From positions 2,480,001-2,544,000 of the forward strand of contig NZ_CP042431.1 in assembly GCF_007970185.1 (NCBI RefSeq): DNA of 64,000 bases, in the 5' to 3' direction. The position numbers were made by a program, and so were the translations under genes. The DNA comes from Pseudobacter ginsenosidimutans. GTDB lineage: Bacteria; Bacteroidota; Bacteroidia; Chitinophagales; Chitinophagaceae. Positions 35,372 through 42,746 of the stretch are shown here, piece after piece; positions within the stretch are counted from its first letter, which is position 1, and each line of letters starts with the position of its first letter. The notes below the pieces were generated by a model. That model searched no databases. It was not told where the DNA came from and saw only the letters and a program-made list of their open reading frames with translations.

Positions 35372-36294
35372 TGCCAAACTGTTTGATTTGTTACCAGGAT
35401 GCAGCCGGCGATCATTTCCACGACAAATGCGCCAAAAAACTCTTTGGTACCACGGCAATGCCTACCCTGGAACTCGATAAACAATTATTGAAAGAGTTGG
35501 CGGAACAGACCATCAACCAGCGTATTGCAGTAACGGGCGTACAACCCAAGTTATCGGTTACCCTGGAAAAACATCAGGGCAATGGCCGGTTGACGATTGT
35601 TGGATTATGGGGTGAATTCATTCTTAAGCCGCAGCACGAAACATTACACTCGATGCCGGAGACGGAAGACCTGACTATGCATCTGGCAGGTATTTTTGAT
35701 ATAGAGGTTTGTGAGCATGCCCTAATGAGAGCCACTGACGGCTCACTTGTGTACCTGGCTAAACGATTCGACAGGGAAAAAGGACGAAAAATACATATCG
35801 AAGATTTCTGCCAACTGTCTGAGTTCCTGACAGAGAATAAATACAAAGGATCTTACGATAAAGCAGGGAAGCTCATTCTTACCTGGTGCACCAATACGGG
35901 TTTCGATAAGCTCCGCTATTTTGAATTATTGTTATTTAGTTACCTGAGCGGTAACAATGATATGCACCTGAAAAACTTTTCACTGATTCACCGGGATGGG
36001 AATATAGCGCTCAGTCCTGCTTATGACCTGTTGAATGTAAACCTCATTTTCCCCAAAGACCAGGAGGAGATGGCCTTACTGTTGAACGGAAGAAAGAAAA
36101 AAATTCAGCTAAGGGATTTTGAAGCGTTGGGAATTGTGTTGGGCATCCCTGATAAAGTAAGAGTCAACAGCTATAAAAAATTCAGTGGTAAGAACAAGGA
36201 GGTAGAGCAGATGATCAGAGCTTCGTTTCTACCTCCGGACCTGCAGGAACAGTATTGGCTGATCTGGAGCAAAAAGCAACAGATTTTTTCATAA
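35371..36294 (+). CDS. hipT: HipT-like serine/threonine kinase toxin
   Basis: The 307-residue HipA-fold kinase has its phosphate loop at residues 53-62 (AVTGVQPKLS), ATP Lys86 (EFILKPQ), catalytic Asp197 and Asn202 (GNNDMHLKNFS) and metal-binding Asp219 (LSPAYDLL). All key residues are present, so it should be active. The N-terminus carries Cys4-x2-Cys7 and His17-x2-Cys20, a possible zinc knuckle. The loop positions that are autophosphorylated serines in E. coli HipT (S-x-S) are Ala53 and Thr55 here. Known targets of such kinases are aminoacyl-tRNA synthetases (Glu for HipA, Trp for HipT); the target here is unknown. Confidence 0.88.
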   Translation: MPNCLICYQDAAGDHFHDKCAKKLFGTTAMPTLELDKQLLKELAEQTINQRIAVTGVQPKLSVTLEKHQGNGRLTIVGLWGEFILKPQHETLHSMPETEDLTMHLAGIFDIEVCEHALMRATDGSLVYLAKRFDREKGRKIHIEDFCQLSEFLTENKYKGSYDKAGKLILTWCTNTGFDKLRYFELLLFSYLSGNNDMHLKNFSLIHRDGNIALSPAYDLLNVNLIFPKDQEEMALLLNGRKKKIQLRDFEALGIVLGIPDKVRVNSYKKFSGKNKEVEQMIRASFLPPDLQEQYWLIWSKKQQIFS

Positions 36295-36313
36295 CCTGGA
36301 AAAGCAGGAAGCT

Positions 36314-36355
36314 CCTGGCCCGCAGATAACAGCGTCTGCGGGCCAGGCCATTTTT
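36314..36355 (+). terminator. Strong Rho-independent terminator after the hip operon
   Basis: A perfect 13-bp stem (36314-36326 with 36335-36347, core CCTGGCCCGCAGA) with an 8-base loop is followed closely by TTTTT. The rest of the 307-bp gap up to nrdB is AT-rich leader sequence. No clear TAnnTTTG promoter was found in it. Confidence 0.9.
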
Positions 36356-36601
36356 ACCCAGCCATTACGTTTATTTCAAATGTGTTTCGGGCTAATTCAG
36401 GCGTTCATTGAACTGTCAAACTCTCCGGAACTTTTATTCACAGCCTGTTGATTTCTTTATCCTCCGTCAATTAAATTTATTGTGAACTTTATTCAACTGC
36501 ATTACGCAATATTTCCTTTTATATAGGGTCATACGTTAGGGATCAAATCAGACAAAATGTTTGGTCCCAGGGGATTGTATCACGATTAAAGAAATTGATT
36601 T

Positions 36602-37576
36602 ATGGGATTATTTGACAAGAGGGTTCAGTACAAACCATTTGAATATCCGGAGGTACTCCAGTACACATCGGCCATCAACAAATCCTTCTGGGTTCACTCG
36701 GAAGTTGACTTTACGGCCGATATCCAGGATTTTCATGCACACCTGACCCCTGCGGAACAGAATGCTGTGAAGAACAGCCTGCTTTCCATTGCCCAGGTGG
36801 AAGTGGCAGTAAAATCTTTCTGGGGCAACCTTTACCATCATTTTCCCAAGCCCGAGATCAATGGGCTGGGTTCTACCTTCGCCGAGTGCGAATTCCGTCA
36901 CTCCGAAGCGTATTCACGCCTGCTGGAAGTGCTTGGTTACAACAATGAATTCGAAAACCTCCTGAAAGTTCCGGTGATCCAGGAGCGTATCAACTATCTG
37001 TCAGCCGCGCTGGCCAATACCAAATCCACCGACAAAAAAGAATATACTGTTTCGCTCATCCTCTTCAGTCTCCTGATCGAGAACGTGAGCCTCTTCAGTC
37101 AGTTTGCCATCATCCTGGCCTTTACCAGGTTCAAAGGACTGATGAAGAACGTGAGCAATATCATCGCCTGGACTTCAGTGGACGAGCAGATCCACGCCAA
37201 TGCCGGTATTTTCCTCATCAATAAACTGAAGGAAGAATATCCGGAGATTTTCACGCCTGATACCATCAGCCATGTGCATGATATCGTTAAGCAATCCATC
37301 GAAACGGAAAGCCGTATGCTGGACTGGATCTTCAATGCAGGTAATATCGAGATCGTGAACAAACAAGATCTCACCAACTTCATGAAGAGAAGGGCTGATG
37401 ACAGCCTGCAACAGATCGGAATGCCAGCCATCTTCAACGTTACTGCCAAAGAAGCCGGGGCCATGTTGTGGTTTGAAGAGGAAGTATTCTCCAATAGTCT
37501 GGACGACTTCTTTGCCAAGAGGCCCGTTGAATATACCAAGTTCGACAAGAGCATTTCTGCTCACGATTTGTTTTAA
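36602..37576 (+). CDS. nrdB: Class I ribonucleotide reductase, beta (radical) subunit
   Basis: The 324-residue ferritin-like protein has the di-metal site residues Glu67, Glu97 and His100 and the radical Tyr104 (CEFRHSEAYSRLL). The second half of the site is in ENVSLFSQF and SVDEQIHANAG. The first ligand is Glu where E. coli has Asp84. There is no ATP-cone before the core: the protein starts MGLFDKRVQYKPFEYP. It generates the stable radical used by the alpha subunit to reduce ribonucleoside diphosphates. nrdA follows 45 bp downstream in the same operon. Confidence 0.95.
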   Translation: MGLFDKRVQYKPFEYPEVLQYTSAINKSFWVHSEVDFTADIQDFHAHLTPAEQNAVKNSLLSIAQVEVAVKSFWGNLYHHFPKPEINGLGSTFAECEFRHSEAYSRLLEVLGYNNEFENLLKVPVIQERINYLSAALANTKSTDKKEYTVSLILFSLLIENVSLFSQFAIILAFTRFKGLMKNVSNIIAWTSVDEQIHANAGIFLINKLKEEYPEIFTPDTISHVHDIVKQSIETESRMLDWIFNAGNIEIVNKQDLTNFMKRRADDSLQQIGMPAIFNVTAKEAGAMLWFEEEVFSNSLDDFFAKRPVEYTKFDKSISAHDLF

Positions 37577-37621
37577 TTGATTGAGATTAGTGTTTATCCA
37601 AACCCATTAAATCTTTTGTGT

Positions 37622-39337
37622 ATGACAACATTATTTGAAACTGCCGCACCAGCTGCGGACCAATTACCAGATATAGCCGGCAAATATGAGCAGGAAAAAT
37701 TGTGGTGGAAGAATGAAGAAAGTGAACAGATCCTGAACAGGGGCTATCTGCTGAAAGGGGAGACTGTTGAAGGTGCTATCGAACGTATCTGCAGCGCTGC
37801 AGCGCAACGTTTGTACAAGCCGGAGCTGAAAGATGCTTTCAAAGAAATGGTGGAAAGAGGATGGATGAGCCTCAGCTCTCCCATCTGGGCCAATATGGGT
37901 ACGGAAAGAGGATTGCCTATCTCCTGCTTCAACGTACACGTTCCCGATCATATCGAAGGCATCACCCACAAACTGGGTGAAGTGATCATGCAAACCAAGC
38001 TCGGCGGCGGAACCTCCGCTTACTTCGGCGCCCTCCGCGAACGCGGAAGCGCAGTGACCGACAATGGTAAGAGCAGTGGAGCCGTTAGTTTCATGCGCCT
38101 TTTCGATACAGCCATGGACACCATCTCACAAGGTGGCGTTAGACGCGGCGCCTTTGCTGCCTACATGGATATCGATCACGGTGATATCGAAGAATTCCTC
38201 TCTATCAAAGATATCGGTCACCCCATCCAGAATCTTTTCTACGGTGTTTGTGTGCCCGACTATTGGATGCAGGATATGATCGATGGAGATATGAAGAAAA
38301 GGGAGATCTGGGCCAAAGTGCTTGAAAGCCGCCAGCAGAAAGGACTTCCATATATCTTCTTCTCCGATAACGTGAACAGGAACAAACCACAGGTATACAA
38401 AGACCAGAACCTGACCATTCACGCCAGCAATCTCTGTTCCGAGATCATGCTGCCCTCTTCCATCGACGAGTCATTCATCTGCTGCCTCTCCTCCATGAAC
38501 CTGGAGCTGTACGATGAATGGAAAGATACCAATGCAGTGAAGCTGGCAGTATTCTTCCTCGATGCAGTATTGCAGGAATTCATCGCCAAAACTGAAGGCA
38601 ATCACTATCTCGAAGCAGCCAACAAGTTTGCCAAAAGACACCGCGCGCTCGGATTAGGCGTACTGGGATGGCATTCTTACCTGCAAAAGAATATGATACC
38701 GTTTGAAGGACTGCGCGCCAAGCAACTGACCGCCGCCATTTTCAAAGACATCCAGGAGAAAGCCAACAAGGCCAGCAAAGACCTGGCATGGATCTATGGC
38801 GAACCCGATCTGTTGAAAGGATACGGCAAGAGGAACACCACTTTGCTGGCCATCGCTCCAACAACTTCTTCCAGCGCGATCCTCGGACAAACATCACCCG
38901 GCATCGAGCCATTCAGCAGCAACTATTACAAAGCAGGTCTTTCCAAAGGCAACTTCATGCGCAAGAACAAATACCTGAAAGAACTGCTGGTGAAGAAAGG
39001 CATCGATAATGAAGATACATGGCGCGGCATTATGCTGAACCATGGTAGCGTACAGCACCTGAAAGAGCTGACACAGGATGAAAAAGATGTGTTCAAAACA
39101 TTCAAGGAGATCAGTCAGCTGGAAATCATCCAACAGGCTTCCATCCGTCAGCAATATGTTGACCAGAGCCAGAGCCTGAACCTGAACATCCCTTCGGATC
39201 TTCCCGTAAGAGAAGTGAACAAACTGCTGATCGAAGCCTGGAAACTGGGTGTTAAGACCCTGTACTACCAGCGCAGCCAAAGCGTTTCAAAAGAAATGGT
39301 CACCAACCTGGTGAGCTGCAAAAGCTGCGAAGCATAG
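37622..39337 (+). CDS. nrdA: Class I ribonucleotide reductase, alpha (catalytic) subunit, short form
   Basis: The 571-residue protein has the reductase barrel with Cys102 (LPISCFNVH), the active-site triad Asn270, Cys272 and Glu274 (NLCSEIMLPSS), the radical-transfer pair YY near the C-terminus (TLYYQRSQS) and a terminal CKSC redox pair. ATG 37622 is chosen over ATG 37577, which adds only a poorly fitting leader. The roughly 90-residue N-terminal ATP-cone found in E. coli NrdA is absent, so dATP feedback through a cone is not possible in this subunit. A terminator follows 24 bp after the stop. Confidence 0.94.
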   Translation: MTTLFETAAPAADQLPDIAGKYEQEKLWWKNEESEQILNRGYLLKGETVEGAIERICSAAAQRLYKPELKDAFKEMVERGWMSLSSPIWANMGTERGLPISCFNVHVPDHIEGITHKLGEVIMQTKLGGGTSAYFGALRERGSAVTDNGKSSGAVSFMRLFDTAMDTISQGGVRRGAFAAYMDIDHGDIEEFLSIKDIGHPIQNLFYGVCVPDYWMQDMIDGDMKKREIWAKVLESRQQKGLPYIFFSDNVNRNKPQVYKDQNLTIHASNLCSEIMLPSSIDESFICCLSSMNLELYDEWKDTNAVKLAVFFLDAVLQEFIAKTEGNHYLEAANKFAKRHRALGLGVLGWHSYLQKNMIPFEGLRAKQLTAAIFKDIQEKANKASKDLAWIYGEPDLLKGYGKRNTTLLAIAPTTSSSAILGQTSPGIEPFSSNYYKAGLSKGNFMRKNKYLKELLVKKGIDNEDTWRGIMLNHGSVQHLKELTQDEKDVFKTFKEISQLEIIQQASIRQQYVDQSQSLNLNIPSDLPVREVNKLLIEAWKLGVKTLYYQRSQSVSKEMVTNLVSCKSCEA

Positions 39338-39360
39338 ACTTATCTTTCTATAGTATATCG

Positions 39361-39394
39361 AAGGCGCACCTCTTGCAGGTGCGCTTTTGCTTTT
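39361..39394 (+). terminator. Rho-independent terminator after nrdA
   Basis: GCGCACCT (39364-39371) pairs with AGGTGCGC (39377-39384) around a 5-base loop. It is flanked by AAG and followed by TTTTGCTTTT. Confidence 0.88.
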
Positions 39395-39469
39395 CAGATC
39401 AACCTCTTCATTTCCTGCAAATGCACTAATTTGCATCCTCAAGTTCTTTTCTATACATCTTATCAAACA

Positions 39470-39637
39470 GTATAGGTTCCCATGTAAGATGGGATTAATA
39501 GGGAATTGTGTGCGAATCACAAGCTGTCCCGCAACTGTAAGTAACATACCTGAGTTTTTACCCTCGTTGTCCACTGTTCCGCAAACACGGAATGGGAAGG
39601 ACGGTAGAAACGTTACAAGCCAGGAGACCTGCCTTTA
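39470..39637 (+). ncRNA. Cobalamin (adenosylcobalamin) riboswitch
   Basis: The segment contains the hallmark blocks of the B12 riboswitch in order: AATAGGGAA with GTGCGAATC, the core CCCGCAACTGTAA (39528-39540), and the B12 box GCCAGGAGACCTGCC (39619-39633). It lies in the 492-bp gap before metE, about 190 bp upstream of the start codon, with room for an expression platform. Binding of cobalamin should shut off metE, the B12-independent methionine synthase, when the cofactor is available. This implies that the cell also has the B12-dependent enzyme MetH elsewhere. Confidence 0.93.
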
Positions 39638-39829
39638 TTGAATTTGACAGTGCTTTCGTGGAAAGAAGCGATTGTTGAATTGATATGCTCCAACACATAC
39701 CGCTTTAGCTTCAGCTGGTAATGTGATCGCATGCGCATATCCATCTCTTCCGTCTTTCTTCTTTTTCATTATTGCATTCCTGTTTAGCAAAGAGCTTTTA
39801 ACTGATTCATCATCTTTAAAAGCGAGAAC

Positions 39830-42154
39830 ATGCAAACACAAAACCTCGGCTACCCGCGGATTGGCAGCCAAAGAGAACTCAAGAAAGCATCAGAGCAGTA
39901 CTGGGCCGGAAAACTGAGTGCACAGCAACTGATGCAAACCGGTAGCGCCATCAGGCTGCACAACTGGAAACTGCAAAAAGATGCCGGTATCGATCTCATT
40001 CCCTGCAATGATTTTTCTTTTTATGACCAGGTGCTGGACACCAGTTTGATGGTTGGGGCTATCCCTGCCCGTTACCACGACCTTGTGCAGGAGAAACAGC
40101 TGCCGCATATCGATCTGCTCTTCGCCATGGCCAGGGGCTATCAGAAAGATGGCTATGATATCACTGCCATGGAAATGACCAAATGGTTCGATACCAATTA
40201 TCATTACATCGTTCCGGAATTCACAGCCAATCAGCAGTTCACTTTGTTCAGCAACAAAGCGCTGAATGAATTCAGTGAAGCAAGGCAGCATGGCATCCCG
40301 GCAAAGCCGGTGCTGCTCGGACCTGTTTCTTATCTCCTGCTGGGTAAAGAAAAGGAGCCAGGATTCCATCGCCTCGAACTGATCAAGAACCTGTTACCAG
40401 TGTACCTGGAAATGTTGAGCAAGCTTGAAGAGGCAGGCGCTTACTATATTCAGTTGGATGAGCCCTGTCTGTCACTTGACCTTACAGATGCCGAAAGGAA
40501 GGTGTTCACCAAAACCTACCAGGAGATCAGGAATAAATTCCCGCAACTGCAGCTCATACTTGCCAGTTATTTCGAATGTTATGGAGAGAATCTGGCAACA
40601 GTTCTGAGCCTCCCGGTACAGGTGCTGCACCTGGACCTCGTACGATGCCCTTCTCAACTGGATGATATTCTCGCCACGGAAATTGTACGTACCCGAACGG
40701 TCCTCTCTCTTGGTGTGGTGGATGGAAGGAATATCTGGAAAAATAATTTTGAGCATACCCTTGCACTGATCAATAAAGCTGTAGCCAAACTGGGTGCAGA
40801 CAGGGTTTGGCTTGCGCCATCCTGTTCATTATTGCATGTTCCCTGTGACCTGGAATTGGAGAAAAATGAAAAAACACTCGCGCCGGAGATCAGGCAGTGG
40901 CTGGCATTCGCCAAACAGAAGATCGAAGAACTGGTTACACTCAAACAACTGGCGGCAGGAGAGAACAATGAAATAGCCAATGCCAGATTGAAAGAGAATA
41001 TAACGGCTAATAATAACCGTAAAACATCTGCCCTGATCCATAATTCAACGGTGAAAGACCGGGTAGCGGCAATAACTCCAAAGGACGCATCCCGCAACAG
41101 TGTATTTGCTGATCGTAAAAAACTTCAGCATGAAGCATTGAAGCTGCCTTTGTTCCCTACCACTACTATCGGTTCTTTTCCGCAAACAGCTGAAGTGAGA
41201 AGCTGGCGGGCTAAATGGAAAAAGGGAGAGCTCACACAGGAACAATACGATGAACTGATCGAAAAGGAAACTGAAGCGAGTATCCGCTGGCAGGAAGAGA
41301 TGGGGATCGATGTACTGGTCCATGGCGAATTCGAGCGCAATGATATGGTGGAGTATTTCGGCGAGCAGCTCAGTGGTTTCGTATTCTCTCAGAATGGCTG
41401 GGTGCAGAGCTATGGCAGCCGCTGCGTGAAGCCGCCCATCATTTATGGAGACGTGAGCCGCCCTGCTCCCATGACCATACGCTGGACATCCTATGCGCAA
41501 TCACTCACGGGCAAACCCGTGAAAGGAATGCTCACCGGACCGGTCACGATACTGCAATGGAGCTTCGTGCGCAATGACCAGCCTCGCAGTGAAACCTGTA
41601 CCCAGATTGCGCTTGCGATCAGGGATGAAGTAATTGGTTTGGAACAGTCCGGCATTGGCCTGATCCAAATTGATGAACCTGCCATTCGCGAAGGGCTTCC
41701 CTTGCGCAGGGAGCATTGGTCAGATTATCTCAACTGGGCTGTGCGTGCTTTCAGGATCTCAGCAAGTGGTGTGAAGGATGCCACGCAGATCCATACGCAT
41801 ATGTGTTATTCCGAGTTCAATGATATCATTTCACAGATCGCGGATATGGATGCCGATGTGATCACCATCGAGTGCAGCCGTTCACAAATGGAATTGCTGG
41901 ATGCATTTGCTGAATTCAAATACCCCAATGAGATCGGACCGGGTGTGTATGATATTCACTCCCCGCGCGTGCCATCGAAAGAGGAAATGATTCGGCTCAT
42001 GGAAAAAGCGAGGGCTGTCATACCTTCGGAACAACTCTGGGTGAACCCCGACTGCGGCCTGAAAACCCGCGGCTGGAGCGAAACCAAAGCAGCTTTGCAG
42101 GAAATGGTGGAAGCCGCCAGGGAACTGAGAAAGAACATGGCCGTTCAGGCATGA
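39830..42154 (+). CDS. metE: Cobalamin-independent methionine synthase
   Basis: The 774-residue protein is full length for MetE, with two TIM-barrel halves. The N-terminal half starts LGYPRIGSQRELKKA; the C-terminal half starts PLFPTTTIGSFPQT. Zinc ligands are visible as HTHMCYSEF (His and Cys), ITIECSRS (Glu) and VNPDCGLKTRGW (Cys). It transfers a methyl group from methyltetrahydrofolate polyglutamate to homocysteine in the cytoplasm. The gene stands alone behind a cobalamin riboswitch and is followed by its own hairpin terminator, so its regulation by B12 is clear. Confidence 0.97.
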   Translation: MQTQNLGYPRIGSQRELKKASEQYWAGKLSAQQLMQTGSAIRLHNWKLQKDAGIDLIPCNDFSFYDQVLDTSLMVGAIPARYHDLVQEKQLPHIDLLFAMARGYQKDGYDITAMEMTKWFDTNYHYIVPEFTANQQFTLFSNKALNEFSEARQHGIPAKPVLLGPVSYLLLGKEKEPGFHRLELIKNLLPVYLEMLSKLEEAGAYYIQLDEPCLSLDLTDAERKVFTKTYQEIRNKFPQLQLILASYFECYGENLATVLSLPVQVLHLDLVRCPSQLDDILATEIVRTRTVLSLGVVDGRNIWKNNFEHTLALINKAVAKLGADRVWLAPSCSLLHVPCDLELEKNEKTLAPEIRQWLAFAKQKIEELVTLKQLAAGENNEIANARLKENITANNNRKTSALIHNSTVKDRVAAITPKDASRNSVFADRKKLQHEALKLPLFPTTTIGSFPQTAEVRSWRAKWKKGELTQEQYDELIEKETEASIRWQEEMGIDVLVHGEFERNDMVEYFGEQLSGFVFSQNGWVQSYGSRCVKPPIIYGDVSRPAPMTIRWTSYAQSLTGKPVKGMLTGPVTILQWSFVRNDQPRSETCTQIALAIRDEVIGLEQSGIGLIQIDEPAIREGLPLRREHWSDYLNWAVRAFRISASGVKDATQIHTHMCYSEFNDIISQIADMDADVITIECSRSQMELLDAFAEFKYPNEIGPGVYDIHSPRVPSKEEMIRLMEKARAVIPSEQLWVNPDCGLKTRGWSETKAALQEMVEAARELRKNMAVQA

Positions 42155-42163
42155 TATATTTTT

Positions 42164-42200
42164 CCAACAGGCTGAATAGCCTCAGCCTGTTGGTTTCATT
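42164..42200 (+). terminator. Hairpin terminator after metE
   Basis: A perfect 12-bp stem CCAACAGGCTGA (42164-42175) with TCAGCCTGTTGG (42182-42193) and a 6-base loop, followed by a short T-rich tail. It lies between metE and the thioesterase gene. Confidence 0.75.
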
Positions 42201-42215
42201 CATTAACAATAACTG

Positions 42216-42596
42216 ATGAACCAGGAAAGAAGAGACCAATCCATTACAAGGATCTTTAAAGCAGTATTTCCAGACAGCACCAATCATTATGACACATTAT
42301 TCGGAGGCACCGCCATGGCGCTGATGGACGAGGTTGCATTCATAACTGCTACGCGCTACAGCCGGCAACGCATGGTAACGGTGAGCAGCGACCGAATCGA
42401 TTTCAAGATGCCGATCCCCGCAGGCACCATCATCGAGCTGGTGGGCATGGTATCCTATGTTGGCAATACCAGCCTGAAGGTAAAAGTGGAAGTGTTCATA
42501 GAACAGATGTACTCCAACGACAGGGACAGGGCCATCAGCGGCGAGTTTACATTTGTAGCCATAGATGAGAACAAGAAAGCAGCCAAAATATCATGA
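42216..42596 (+). CDS. Acyl-CoA thioesterase, hotdog fold (YciA/BFIT-like)
   Basis: The 126-residue single hotdog domain carries the family motifs NHYDTLFGGTAMALMDEVAFITATRYS, spanning the central helix and its catalytic Asp, and SSDRIDFKMPIPAGTIIELVG. Such enzymes hydrolyse acyl-CoA to free acid and CoA in the cytoplasm as hexamers. It sits between two terminators or intergenic gaps and seems to be a single-gene unit. The acyl-chain preference cannot be read from sequence. Confidence 0.9.
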   Translation: MNQERRDQSITRIFKAVFPDSTNHYDTLFGGTAMALMDEVAFITATRYSRQRMVTVSSDRIDFKMPIPAGTIIELVGMVSYVGNTSLKVKVEVFIEQMYSNDRDRAISGEFTFVAIDENKKAAKIS

Positions 42597-42746
42597 TCTG
42601 AAAAGCTTCTTTTTTTCATTGACCGTCTGTCAATTTGAATAATTCTTTGCGATACTGGCCCCGCTATTTATGGCATTTACATAGTATATACCCGTTTTTG
42701 TCAAAGATTCGCATACTTTCATGGCACTTAAAAATTCGAACTATAG

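Noticed and set aside
35039-36294. The two hip frames as a single hipA broken by a frameshift.
   Set aside because: Each part has its own start in a tight overlap with the preceding stop, and the boundary falls exactly between known HipS and HipT domains.
36434-36442. TTATTCACA upstream of nrdB as a DnaA box.
   Set aside because: It fits the E. coli consensus but is a single site in AT-rich DNA, with no second box or origin features nearby.
36356-36601. A housekeeping promoter or NrdR box upstream of nrdB.
   Set aside because: No TAnnTTTG block with a TTTG partner and no paired NrdR-like palindromes were found by eye.
42618-42634. ATTGAC-N5-GTCAAT inverted repeat between the thioesterase and metalloprotease genes as a TetR-type operator.
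   Set aside because: Short, single, and no TetR-like gene in the window; kept only as a note.
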